22,555 bases of DNA from Jimgerdemannia flammicorona (GCA_003990745.1 RBNI01001418.1:1-22555); one strand, 5' to 3'; shown: positions 1-9,989, counted from the first letter of the stretch. Program-made: numbers and translations. Notes: generated from the sequence alone by a model not told the origin.

Positions 1-37
<37 letters not shown>
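1..37 (+). repeat. Poly-A tract at window edge, possible tail of an upstream LINE
   Basis: A run of 37 A residues opens the window and abuts the internal part of LINE copy A. Copy A has its own poly-A tail at 6017-6036, so this tract is not that element's 3' end. The simplest reading is that it is the tail of another plus-strand retroposon lying upstream, into which copy A inserted. An assembly that stops at a homopolymer is an equally good explanation of why the sequence begins here. Confidence 0.5.
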
Positions 38-40
<3 letters not shown>

Positions 41-979
41 ATACCAGAGAAAGAAGAGGACTTACTAGAGATATTGAAGGATCTGGCTGGAGCTGTTGAG
101 AAGAGGAGATTGGCTGGGAAAGAGTTTGAGGCCAAGATGGTAATAGAGATTATGAATGGCAAAAAGGTTTGGCTAAATCAGACAGCCTGAGAGAGGGTAT
201 AGAAGAGGTATATTCAAAAAGATTTATTGATAAAGTTGGGTGAGAGGATGAAGGGGGGGGACTATAATAGCAGATATTGAGTTGAGAGTAAGTGCTTAGA
301 CAGGAGAAAAGGAAGTGATACCATAGGAGACCCTAAGGGTGAGTAGAGGCTCAGGATAGAGTACCATTGTGGAAGATGAAGAGATGGGTAAGGAGGAACA
401 CTCACAATATGAAGTGACAGCAGGGGCCAGTGGAGATGACAAACTGCAGAATATGCTGGAGAAGGATTGGGATGAGTCAGCAAGAATGAATAGAGAGAGA
501 GAGCAGGTAGAAGAGAGAAATAGAGTGGTCTAGAGAGTGGAAGAGGCAGTTGATGAGAAGAAGTAGCTATGGAAAATATTGATAAATATAGTGACTGAGG
601 AGCTAGAGAGGGTGGACTTTTGGTACTTAGTGAGAGATACTTGAGAGAAATTCTTTGAGGTGAGGAGGTGCTAAGAAAACTCTAAGATGAAATAATAGTA
701 ATCTTCTTAAAAGCTGAGACATATCAAGTAGATGATAAAAGAGAGGCAGTACTTCAGGCAATTGCAAATGACTGGGCTGCTTATCTGTGAGCCCTGAGGA
801 AGGATCAGACAAAGTGGTAGATAGTTTGTGAGGAGTACTGGACAGATATGGAAGCCATAGATAGTGTAGATTGTCAGGAGATCTTAGAGGCATTAGAGGC
901 TCAACAGAGAGAGGCAGATGAGCTTAAGATAGAAAGGAACCTAGATGTAGTAGGCAATGCAGTAATTATGGAATTATAG
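38..979 (+). pseudogene. LINE copy A ORF1, C-terminal part (decayed)
   Basis: Reading from ATA at 41 gives a charged, Glu/Lys/Arg-rich protein (for example KEEEDLL and GKKVWLNQ) with scattered TGA and TAG codons. It ends at TAG 977-979 with the residues NAVIMEL before the stop, against DAISMEL in copy B. ORF1 proteins of Tad-type LINEs are nucleic-acid-binding chaperones that package the element RNA; I see no CCHC knuckle in this part. Near 685-705 copy A keeps a base that copy B lacks, so the frame is continuous here and shifted in copy B. The N-terminal 260 or so codons present in copy B are missing. ORF2 starts 35 bases downstream, as expected for a two-ORF LINE. Confidence 0.75.
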
Positions 980-3012
980 TATAAGCTACAGTTCTTCTAA
1001 AAACATTATTCAATATGAATAGTATAACTAGAATTTTCTCTTTAGATATCAATGGGCTATGAGGAGCAGTGAGGTATAGAAATATCTTCTGCTGGCTGAA
1101 GAGACTGGACATAGATTTATTCCTACTACTGAATGTTAGATGTGATGGGAACTTAAATATTCTGTGACTGGATAAAGAAATGGGGTGGTATGGCTATTTG
1201 GAGTAGACATGTAAGTATTCTGGTTAGGAAGGGTAAGGGGGATATTGAGGATATTGGATATTGGATATTGAGAGAGCAGGATAGTGTGGAGAGTCTAGAA
1301 GAGGCCTGGCTGGAGGCTATTGTTGGTTGGGTCATTTTATTATCCTGTGGAAAGGGAGGAAAGAGTGGAATAGATCTGAGAGCTACAAGAGTCTGGAGTA
1401 CTGGTAGAGGCAGGGATTGACTGTCTAGGTGGAGACTTTAATATGATATATAATGGAAAGGTAGACAGAACTGATGGAGAAAGAGAGATAGCTGGTAAGA
1501 GTAGTAGTATAAATACCTGAGAGAAAGTTGAGTATCTGAGTTTATTGGTGGATACTGAGAGGTTTGGGTGGGGAGATCATAAGATCTATACTCACTGGGT
1601 GGTAGAGTTGGGCTTGAGGATAAACTGGATAGAGTACTGGAGAGTTGATAACTAGAGAACTTTAGAAATGATTTGGTGCCTGTGGTCAGATCACTAGGGC
1701 CTTCTAGGAGGGGGGTGTTTTGGTGGAAGTAGAGAGTGGCCTGGACATTAGTGCCTGAATACCTCATTACTAGTGGAGGCCTCCTTATGAGATATATGAG
1801 TAATAGACATTAGTACCAGAATATTTAAATAGAGAGCAGAGGGGCTGACAATTGGAGATCACTGGAGGAGATTGAAATCAGATATGCAATAGTTCTAAGA
1901 GAAGGCAGAAAGGATGCAGGGTATTCAGAGAAAGAAGTAAGTGAGGTGGGCATCTCAGAGATTAGCAAGGTTATTGGTATCTTGGATGGATCTGTTGAAT
2001 GATAGTAGGGAGAGAGATTGGCAGTTACAGCAGATCAGGCTGGAGATGGAGGAGTTGAAGAGTATATTTAGGCAAGAAGAAGATATATAGGTGAAAGGCA
2101 TAGTAGTCCAGCTGAGGTAGCAGAGATTGGAGGAGAAGGAGAGGTCTGTAAAATTTTTATCATAACTTCTATAAGTGAGGAGAGTATGGCAGTAATAGGA
2201 GGGGGTATTGGATGAGACATAGGAGCTAGTTGTTGGGAAACTGGATATTTTGAACCAGTTGAGCAAATAGTGAAGATGATTGTGAAGTGAGAAGAAAGAG
2301 GGGGTGGGGGTATTAGAAATTCAAAGACATCTGGTAGACTGGCTCTCTGATCTGGCATAGGGCTTAGATAACCTTGGCACTTCTGTCTGAGGGGAAGAGA
2401 TTCAGCAGATATTATTGATGGTGAGCTCAGAGATAATACCAGAAAAAGATGGCTTACTGTGGGATTTTTGGAAAAAGATTGCAGAAGTCAAGTTAATTCT
2501 GGAAGAGATAATGGCAATATGTGAGGAGATCATTAGCTCAGAGGAGTAGATTGGAGGGCAGCACTTGGGTCTTATAGCTCTGCTGTTTAAGAATAAGAGA
2601 AGGAGAGAGGAGGGGAAAAACTGAAGGCCAATCATACTTCTGAATATGGATCACAAGTTGGTCACAAAGATACTAATGACTAGGCTGTAAGGTATGGCTC
2701 AGCAAGTACTGGGGGCTGAACAGAGAGGATTTGTAGGAAGATATCTGATCAGAGATGAGATGGCCTGGGTATATAGTATAATATACCTGGCTCAATAGAG
2801 GTAAATTATAAGATTGGGGGTTGATGTAGTTTGGCTTAAGCCCCCAATTACTTTGTTAAAAGTAATAAAATGTTCTTGGTGTTTAGTGGTATAATAGTCA
2901 AAGTTGGATATCTGTGAGTGATTTCCTTATTGGGATGGTTCTCTAGATATAGCAGCAATGTGTATGTTTTTTCTTCTTAATTGACAGATAGTGCAGTGTT
3001 CTCCAAAAGTAG

Positions 3013-3115
3013 GTGATTTCTACGTGATGATCTTGTGTAGTGCAACAATCTCTGTGAGTTCTCTATGTGATTTCTGCATGATGATCTCTGTGTAGCATGA
3101 TGATCTCCAAAAGTA
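3013..3115. repeat. Imperfect direct repeat, GTGATTTCT(A/G)C(G/A)TGATGATCT
   Basis: A segment around 3013-3040 and one around 3067-3098 share GTGATTTCT, TGATGATCT and GTGTAG in the same order. The differences include transitions at the only CpG of the pair. A third shorter match (ATGATCTCC, then TATATGATTTCTAG) follows at about 3100-3126. These lie inside the unidentified insertion. Confidence 0.55.
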
Positions 3116-3299
3116 TATGATTTCTAGATAACTTGATTTGGGTGCAGATTTACTGGAAATTGAGAGTAGTGTGGATTCCTCCTAAATAGACTCACTGGGA
3201 ATTATGCTGGTGATGGGTTCTTCCTGAATTGGCATACTTCTGAGAATAACACTCAGATGGCATGGATTCTCTAAATTGGGCTCACTGGGAACAAACTAA

Positions 3300-3425
3300 T
3301 AACTCAGATGGTGCAGATAGCTTAGATAACTCAGATGGTGCAGATAGCTTAGATAACTCAGATGGTGCAGATAGCTTAGATAACTCAGATGGTGCAGATA
3401 GCTTAGATAACTCAGATGATGCAAA
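3300..3425. repeat. 27-bp tandem repeat, four perfect units plus a partial fifth
   Basis: The unit TAACTCAGATGGTGCAGATA followed by GCTTAGA repeats at 3300, 3327, 3354 and 3381 with no differences. A degenerate fifth copy starts at 3408. Because 27 is a multiple of three, the minus strand reads SELSKLSAP over and over, but nothing around it supports a gene. Perfect units in an otherwise decayed region suggest recent expansion, slippage or gene conversion. It lies in the insertion within LINE copy A. Confidence 0.9.
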
Positions 3426-3895
3426 TTCTTCCTGAATCAGTGAGCTCTCTGGAAATAATACTGACAGCAGATAACTCAATAACTCAGATTCTTAGTAAGT
3501 TATATCAAAGACTGGCTTTATTTGCATGAACAAATCACTGCAAAGTTACGTTAGGAGACTGGCTTGTGACAAGGTTTGAGTTCTCTGGGAATACAGATAA
3601 CTTGAAAACAGCAGCTTATTTCTTAAGTAGCAGATTACTCAAAAGGTGGCAAAGTTCTTCTTGAACTTTGGCAGCAAATCTTCAGGCTTATCTGGCAAGT
3701 GAACTAAGGCTTTGTATTGGAAAGTAGACTGGAGTGGAAAGGGGACCAATGCTCAATCTTTAGAGACTTCTTTGGTATTTGTATTTCAGACTGAGATTTA
3801 TTCACTCTTGTCTCTGGGGTATTTTATACATTGTGGTTGCTATCTGGTTGCTATGTGGCTAACTATAGATTTGCTACTTATGGCAAATTGTGCAG

Positions 3896-3937
3896 TTCTA
3901 GTACAAGTGTACAGGTCTGGTACAAGTGTACAAATCC
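3896..3937. repeat. Short tandem repeat with TGTACA palindromes
   Basis: Two near-identical units of about 20 bp, each containing TACAAGTGTACA, lie next to each other. A third copy of CAAGTGTACA occurs near the 3' end of the insertion at about 4047-4056. Spaced palindromes near a terminus could be protein-binding or terminal motifs of the inserted element; that is inference only. Confidence 0.5.
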
Positions 3938-5988
3938 TGCAGAGATATATCTTATCTGGTAGTCTGGCTATTTATACAATTTTCTGTAGTAATAGTTGCT
4001 GTGTCTGGTTATCATACAATATATTCACATCATCTGAGTTATAATTCAAGTGTACATTTTGGTTTGTCACAATAGTATTATCAAAGGAGCTTATACTACT
4101 TTGGTAAATAGACAACTGGCTTTTCTGAACCAGAGAAGGCCTATGACAGAGTCTTGCAAGTATGGTTAGAGGGGTGCTGAAGTATATAAGAGTTCCCTCA
4201 GATGTCTGATGGGCCTTGATTAGGCTACTAGAAGGGAGTCAGGTGGTAATTTTAATGAATGGCTATAGAGGGGTTTTGTTCTCTCTAGGCAGAGGAGTGC
4301 TGTAAGGAGATCCACTGTTACTGATCCTATATATACTGTCCCTGAAGTCACTTTTGGATAGGATTCAGCAAAGTGTGGAGGGGTTGGATATTCTGGAAGT
4401 TGATTGGAGAGTGGGGGCCTTTTCTAATAATATGATAATTGGGTTAGAGTCAGCAGAGGATGTAGTGGTGCTGAGAGATACAGTAGAGTGATATGGGAGA
4501 TGCTTGGGTGCTAAGCCCAACTGATATGTGTGAGACATTAGTGTTGAGAGAAGGGATAGTTAGTGGGGATATGATTGAAATAATTATTTCTGCAGGAGAG
4601 GCTGTTCATTATCTGGAGATCTACTTCTTGGTATATGGCTCCTTATTATCTTACAGATGGTGGGAGCAGTAGTTGGCAGAGTGGGGGAGTACTCAGGGTG
4701 GGGTGATTGTTATATATCTCTGGCAGAGAAGGTGATAGTACTGAATATATACTGGTTGCCTAAGCTGTAGTACTTGGAATAACAATTAGACTTTCTGACA
4801 AAGATAGTTAAGAGACTATTGAAGATGGCCAGGACCTGAATATGGACAGGGCAATGCAGTCAGATTGGTTGGAAGGTATTGACCTCACCAGTAGACCAGG
4901 AAAGTCTGGGTCTATTGTATTTTTCCAAGCACCTTCATTGCTTGTGGACATGGTGGCTAAAGTGAGCTAGCAAGATAAGGGACAGTGAGTGGGTTCCTCT
5001 TATGCAGAGAGTGTGGGACACCTGGTTCTCCCCTGTGATACAATGGGAGATCTACTATCTCTGATGGTTTTGGAGGGGAGTCAGAGGATGTACTTTCAAG
5101 GTTTCTGGTGAGGGGTGGTTGATGGGGCTCACTATATTGGTCTCTAATAGCAGAGTGATGAGGCAGAGGAGAACTAGAGACCCCAGATGTAGAGGTGGGA
5201 CTGCCTTCTGCTAGGCAGGGTGCTAGTGGAGGACTTCTGCTTAGAGGATAGCATGGAGTATCTGTGGGAGCTTGGGAGGGATCTGTGGCCTGAGACATGA
5301 CAGGAGATAGGGATTGATAAAGAGTAGTATTTAGTTATAAAGCAAGCAGATAACAAGATAGATTCCCCCCAAGTTCTGGATAGTAGGCTGGAGACTTCTT
5401 CAGCACAATGTAATGTTAAACTATTAGTCAGGTCATTTGGTAGAAGGAGGTACCCAAGAGTGTAAGGAGAGTCTGAATATCAGACAGGAGAGTGGAGTAG
5501 TACAGATGTCTAAGCATTAGCTAGGGGAGTGTGAGATGATGAGGGACTTTTGGAGTATAATTGATAAGTGACTGGAAATGTATCCAACTAGACTAATAGT
5601 GAGAGGGAGATGGGATAACCTTTAGAGAAGATTGGTAGAGGGGGTGGGAGATGAGTGGCTGCTATTGGGATAGATGCTGGCTATTTGAGTCAGGCTTGCT
5701 AAATATTGGCTTTATGTATTTGAGGAAGATCAACAGTTACTACTGAGGGTGAGAGTTGCTAGATAAGAGTGACTAATATTAGACTTGTTGAATGAGTGGT
5801 GGAGGGGGTGGAATACTGGTCAGGGGCATCAGTAGTGACTAGTAGAGATAATATGTAGAAAGAGTAGAGAAAGAATAGAAGTGGCAGAGGAGATGGCAGC
5901 ATTTTGAGAGAATGGTGTTAGGGGGGAGAGGCTTTCTTGTGAGATTGGGTGAGGGGTTTATTTGTATTAGTATATATAGATAATTAGT

Positions 5989-6036
5989 AATAAAGTTAAA
6001 GTCTATGAGACTATATAAAAAAAAAAAAAAAAAAAA
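5989..6036 (+). terminator. LINE copy A polyadenylation signal and A20 tail
   Basis: AATAAA at 5989-5994 is followed by GTCTATGAGACTATAT and then 20 A residues (6017-6036). Copy B has AATAAA at 20653-20658 followed by the closely matching AGTCTAAGAGACTATA and then an AT tract. The shared 3' end fixes the element boundary. Confidence 0.8.
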
Positions 6037-7640
6037 TAAGTATGAGCTAGAGTACTAAGATGGCTATCTCTACAATAGTCTCCCAGTAATGAAAAATATA
6101 GTCCTATTGTAAAAAAAAGTCCACTAATAGTAATAATGAAGTCCTCTCTAATAATAGATGGTGATTACAACAAAGGCACTCACTTAGATGTTAGAGGTAC
6201 AAAGTTCTCTCAGATTATAGAGGGAAATGCTACTGAAAAGGCCAAGTAGCTGAGACAATTATGAAGTTCTTCTAAGTGGTCAAGGTAATTATGACAACAA
6301 GAATACCAGTCAATGAGACTGACCAAGTTAGTATATATATGATTAGCAATAAGATTAATGAGATAAATCCAAACCCAAGGTCTAAAGTATGGGTAAGATC
6401 AATGAGACTGACAAGGTTGGCAATATGGCTAGCAATAATGCATAGCTAATAAGAATACTGAAAAGACCAATGAGTTCAATATGGCATATAAAGTCAGCAT
6501 AGATAATAAGATCAAAAAGTATAAATAAGGCAAATACCAATAAGATCTAAAGTATGACAAAGCTATAGAGAAGGCCAATAAGTGCAGTAATATGATCAAT
6601 AAGATAAGAAAGAGACCAATAAGCTCAGATAAGACAAATGGCAAACAATAAAAATGCTGAAAAACTTAAGCTCTATACAAGTACAACCTACTGAGATTCA
6701 AAGCAACTGTAATAATAGACAACAGTACAGAAGAGAGAACTACTACAGCTCTGTCAATAGGACAAATACTACTAATATCATCAGTATGGGTACTGCCAAT
6801 ACCATTAGCAGCCTATGTACTATTAATAACATCAGTAGTATAGATATCACCAATAACATCCAGTAAATACACTAATATAGTCAATGATAATGATAATATC
6901 TAGTAAATGGATTTTAGTATAACAAAGCATATAATACTATACTGTACTAGGAATAATAATAGTCAGTACTAATAATAACATATATTTCAAAGACACAATA
7001 ATAATAATGATAACTATATTGACTAGGAATGATATCTGCATCTAGTAATAACTCTTATCATCAACATCAATATCATTGAATTAAGTAGGAGTATATAGTT
7101 ATCCAACTTTTTTAATACTAACTAGTGATCTTAACAAATAGCTGCCTGGAATATATCTCTTAGAAGTGGATGATCATGAGACTTTTAGGCTCTCAAACAC
7201 CTTTTATACCTTATATACATTTTATATATAATTACATACATTGTATTTCTGTAAGTATTACAGTATATATCATATGGATATTATGGAATACTTTTCAATC
7301 TGTGAAAATTCCTATTAGTTATAATTCTGGATTATATGTAGTTTAGTTTTTTGTATACATTGTATTACTTTTTTATTCTAGTTTATATTCTTTTTTTTTT
7401 AGATATAGTTGATATTCTTTTTTTATTTTGTTTAGTATATATCTCCTTGAGCAGAAGTATTGGGATTATAAGTCAATATATATTTATATAATTTTACACT
7501 AATTCATTTTATATTATTTGTATATCATTATTTATAAGTATATAAAAGTATATAATTTATATTATGAATAAATTACTTCTTCAGTTTATCACAACAAATT
7601 CAATAAAAAGAAAAAATCTTGAAATTAAAAAGAAAAACCT
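6037..7640. other. AT-rich, low-complexity spacer between LINE A and the chromovirus
   Basis: No recognisable gene is seen. About 6300-6640 is a degenerate repetition of short words such as AATAAGA, GACCAATGAG and GACAAGG, which reads as Asn/Lys/Asp-rich in one frame. About 6750-6870 is a degenerate repeat of ATCA, ACCAATA and AGTAGTA words, which reads as a Thr/Asn/Ile/Ser string (the open frame 6654-6866). 7080-7600 is very AT-rich with T runs. Its position before the Gag zinc knuckle is where a 5' LTR and the Gag capsid region should lie, but I cannot identify either. Nothing here matches the possible 3' LTR after 12219. Confidence 0.6.
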
Positions 7641-7689
7641 AAGCATGAAGCATCCTGGGCTACCTCTATACCCACCTCTTAGACACTCT

Positions 7690-7830
7690 GAAATCTGAAC
7701 TTACTCAGTCAAGTACTTTCAAGAAACTTACTGAAGGAGAAAGAAATGAACTCTGAAGGAGAGGAGTATGCTTTTACTACTGAAAGACAGGATATATAAC
7801 TAGTGTCTACTCTAATCAAAAACCCTATAC
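7690..7830 (+). pseudogene. Gag C-terminus with decayed CCHC zinc knuckle
   Basis: The frame reads FKKLTEGERNEL, then a knuckle at 7769-7810 with spacing C-x2-Y-x4-Y-x4-Y. This is exactly the C-x2-C-x4-H-x4-C spacing of a retroviral nucleocapsid knuckle, with the last two Cys as TAC (from TGC) and the His as TAT (from CAT or CAC). All three changes are C-to-T or G-to-A and each fits CpA-to-TpA on one strand. The nucleocapsid binds element RNA for packaging. The Gag capsid part upstream is not recognisable. Confidence 0.75.
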
Positions 7831-7899
7831 TACAATATAAGATATAGTTACTACTCTATATCACCTCAATAATCTTACTACCAAGATACTAGACTTTGT

Positions 7900-8290
7900 C
7901 AAGTTAAGAACAACTGCTATGGTCCCAAACAAAGAAAGTCAAAAAGCAGTTGGATATGATCTATATACAGCTAAAGAGACTATAGTTTCCAACTGAGAAG
8001 TTAAGCAAGCATTCAAATTTCTGAAGGATATATTGGAAGGATATATTGTCACAGCAGCCTAGCATTAAAAGAACTCTCAGTAGAAAGAGGAATCATTGAT
8101 GAAGATTATATAGGTGAAATCATCATCTTTATCTAAAACTATAGCTAAACACTATTTAAGATCTCTATTTGTTTTTACATTACCCAGATCCTATTTAAAA
8201 AAATTAAATCAACTCTGATAGTTAAGAAAGTCCCTAAACTACTATCTACTATCTGAGGATCCAAAAGTTTTGGCTCATTAAATAAAGCTC
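7900..8290 (+). pseudogene. dUTPase-like domain within chromovirus Gag-Pol (decayed)
   Basis: Four of the five trimeric dUTPase motifs can be read, in order and near normal spacing. Motif 1 is AVGYDLYTA (7946-7972). Motif 2 is GRIYCHSSLA (8035-8064), where the family has GRIAPRSGLA. Motif 3 is GIIDEDYIGE (8089-8118), keeping the catalytic Asp and the nucleotide-ring-stacking Tyr. Motif 5 is a stop followed by GSKSFGSL (8254-8280), where the family has RGSGGFGST. Motif 4 is only weakly visible (ITQIL, about 8178-8195). Motifs 2, 3 and 5 share one frame; motif 1 is in another, so there is one indel between 7972 and 8035. The enzyme hydrolyses dUTP to dUMP and pyrophosphate, limiting uracil incorporation into cDNA. 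The domain sits between the zinc knuckle and the protease, the same order as in betaretroviruses. Stops at TAA, TAG and TGA make it inactive. Confidence 0.8.
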
Positions 8291-8499
8291 AATCTCAACC
8301 TATAGAGAATAAGGAGGAATAATTCTATAAGAAAATTAAAGATAGATTTATACTAAATGGCTGATACCTCTATGGTATTAGAATGTACTCTTTTTAAATG
8401 ATTGATGATTGCTTCTCTTGTATCAATGAACTGGTCCAAAGAAGAACTAACAGAAGAAAATCTCCTATAACTAAAATCACTGATATTATATATATCAGT

Positions 8500-8800
8500 C
8501 AAACCACTTACTCTTCAAGTTTTTGTCAATTAGATCTCTGTTAAGATTATAATAGATAGTAGTGCCTCAGGCAATTTTATCAACAAAGAAACAGCCAATA
8601 GACTTAAAGTTCTGACCTCTCTCATACAATAAACTCAAGTAGTTGCTAAAGCTGATAGAACTTCATACATTATTAGCATAGAAGTCTGCAACCTATCCTT
8701 CAGAATTAGTGACTACTGAATATATATTACTCTCTAAATTGTACTACTTCCTGACAATGATATCATCCTTAGAATACTATGATTAAAATAAGAGAACTAT
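8500..8800 (+). pseudogene. Retropepsin-type aspartic protease (decayed)
   Basis: At 8546-8578 the frame reads IIIDSSASGNFI, matching the active-site region of Gypsy proteases, where the family has DSGAS or DTGAT. The Gly after Asp-Ser is changed to Ser (GGT to AGT), which should harm activity. The second half (about 8720-8785) reads LPDNDIILRIL, matching the LG(M/L)-type flap and C-terminal strand of the family, with one stop after it. The protease cleaves Gag-Pol. It lies between the dUTPase-like domain and the reverse transcriptase. Confidence 0.75.
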
Positions 8801-9109
8801 ATGATCAATTAGTTATACCATTCTCTTACTATTAAGAAAGAATACCACAATTTTAAACTATAAGATAAAAGAGACCCACTCAGTTCTAGTAACCCAGACC
8901 TGAAGATCACTTATATTAACAAACTACAACTTAAGAAATTAGTCAAGAAATGCTCTCTCTTTACTATCTCTATACAGTTATCCAAAGAAGAGCCTGAGAA
9001 CCTTGAGGAAGACTTTTTCAAGATTAACAGTTATATTAGACCCTTGTTCTAGAAATTCTAAGATATATTTCTAAAGAAACTTCCAAAATGTCTACTATCT
9101 AAATGAGCA

Positions 9110-9850
9110 GTAGTTATATCATCATGATCATTCCAGATGCCAAGCCAGCCTTCAAGTCAATCTACTATATATCTTCTAGAGAAAATGATATACTCAAAAA
9201 ATAGATCAATAAACTCCTAAAATAAGGATTCATTAGATCTGATATATTATCATATAGTGTACTGTCAAAAAAGAAGAAGACCTATAAATATAGATTAATT
9301 ATCATAATCTCAATGAGCAGACTATCAAGAACTATTACCCACTATCTCAAACCAATGAAATATTCAATAGACTTACTAACCTACAATTTATGAGCTCTTT
9401 TGATCTATTATAAAAGAAGAAGATATTTACAAAACTGCCTTTCAAACTTGCTATAGATATTTTGATTTCTTGATTATGTCTTTTAGCTTAACTAATACTT
9501 CTGCAACCTTCTAGATACTAATGAATACTATCCTATACCCATATCTAGACAAATTTGTTATTATCTATATTAATGACATTCTAGTCTTCAGCAAAACCCT
9601 AGAGAAATATCTTGAACATCTTGAACTAGTACTACTAAAGCTTCAAGAAAACTAACTCTTTGCAAAACTTAGCAAATGTGAATTCTTCTTGAAGAAAATT
9701 CAATTTCTTAAACACATTATCACTCTTAATGAAATCAAAGTAAATCTCAGCAAAATCTCTATAATCAAGAAATGGCCCAGACCTAAGAAACTGAAAGACT
9801 TTCAGTCATTTCTAGGACTAATAAATTATTACTAATAATTTATATAAACT
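9110..9850 (+). pseudogene. Gypsy reverse transcriptase (decayed)
   Basis: The N-terminal part near 9115-9240 reads IIIPDAKPAF and INKLLK*GFIRSD, the usual start of Gypsy reverse transcriptase. A fragment near 9475-9540 holds the FGLTNAPATFQ-type motif as FSLTNTSATF. The catalytic box at 9566-9577 is YIND instead of YLDD or YVDD, so the first metal-binding Asp is Asn (GAT to AAT). Downstream, LVFSKTLEKYLEHLELVL and AKLSKCEFF are well kept, as is FQSFLGLINYY. There are frameshifts between 9240 and 9480. The enzyme copies element RNA into cDNA; this one cannot. Confidence 0.88.
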
Positions 9851-9989
9851 TTGCTAAGATCATTTCTACTCTTACCCAACTGATCAAGAATATTAAAAAA
9901 GAAAAATAGCCTTAGATCACAACATAAGAAAAAGATTTCAATAATCTTGTTAAATAGAGATCAAAATAAGATACAGCCTTCAAGCTCTG

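Larger units (their letters stand above)
2783..4071. mobile_element. Unidentified 1.29 kb insertion inside LINE copy A
   Basis: Copy A matches copy B up to the SII codons of the reverse transcriptase (left flank ending about 2782) and again from 4072. The 1289 bases between have no counterpart in copy B. The flanks carry ATAGTATAAT (2773-2782) and ATAGTATTAT (4072-4081), a likely target-site duplication with one mismatch. I see no terminal inverted repeats, no TG...CA LTR ends in register with the duplication, and no convincing protein. The first bases contain TGGCTCAATAGAGG, close to a Pol III A box, and an inverted repeat ATTGGGGGTT...AGCCCCCAAT at about 2813-2849. Several internal direct repeats are present. 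It holds two of the five CpGs I found in the window, so it may be younger or less mutated. Candidates are a SINE-like or non-autonomous element, or an LTR remnant. Confidence 0.6.
1015..5930 (+). pseudogene. LINE copy A ORF2: endonuclease and reverse transcriptase (decayed, split)
   Basis: The ATG at 1015 opens a frame reading MNSITRIFSLDINGL, the conserved first strand of LINE AP-type endonucleases. After a one-base frameshift near 1155-1175 the frame runs through 1190-1420 (AIWSRHVSILVRKGK). The endonuclease signature GGDFN lies at 1428-1442. The reverse transcriptase N-terminus, with a PEKDGLLWDFWKKIA-type motif, is near 2430-2485. A foreign insertion at about 2783-4071 splits the fingers/palm. 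The frame resumes at 4072 with SIIKGAY and a KAYDRV-type motif, followed by another one-base shift. The catalytic box at 4420-4431 reads FSNN instead of FADD, so both metal-binding aspartates are lost. The C-terminal motif at 5461-5532 has its second Cys changed to Ser, and the residue after its His is a stop. The exact 3' end of the frame is uncertain. Confidence 0.8.
38..6036 (+). mobile_element. LINE copy A: Tad1-like non-LTR retrotransposon, 5'-truncated and interrupted
   Basis: The element aligns by eye with LINE copy B from about 16540 to 20680. It begins inside ORF1, so it is 5'-truncated. It then carries the end of ORF1, an apurinic-type endonuclease, a reverse transcriptase, a C-terminal Cys/His motif, an AATAAA at 5989-5994 and a 20-nt poly-A tail. 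The order ORF1, endonuclease, reverse transcriptase and Cys-His C-terminus, with a poly-A end, fits the Tad1 clade of fungal LINEs. Differences from copy B are mostly C/T and G/A transitions. The reverse transcriptase is split by an insertion at about 2783-4071. The + strand is strongly purine-rich. The copy is dead: there are many stops, and the catalytic FADD box reads FSNN. Confidence 0.88.

Noticed and set aside
1..37. Poly-A and poly-T ends as signs that the sequence is an assembled transcript
   Set aside because: The content is several nested mobile elements and AT-rich spacers over 22 kb, with tails also inside the window, which fits genomic DNA.
2785..2850. tRNA gene or clear tRNA-derived SINE head
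   Set aside because: The A-box-like word is present, but no good B box or cloverleaf could be drawn; kept only as a hint in the insertion entry.
3300..3425. Possible CRISPR array
   Set aside because: Units are directly adjacent with no spacers, and the surroundings are fungal retrotransposons.
3282..3479. Minus-strand frame with four SELSKLSAP repeats
   Set aside because: It is only the translation of a 27-bp tandem repeat inside a non-coding insertion; there is no conserved flanking protein.
3712..4044. 110-residue + strand open frame with hydrophobic stretches as a membrane protein gene
   Set aside because: It overlaps short tandem repeats in the insertion, has no recognisable domain, and has no homologue within the window. 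A chance frame is more likely.
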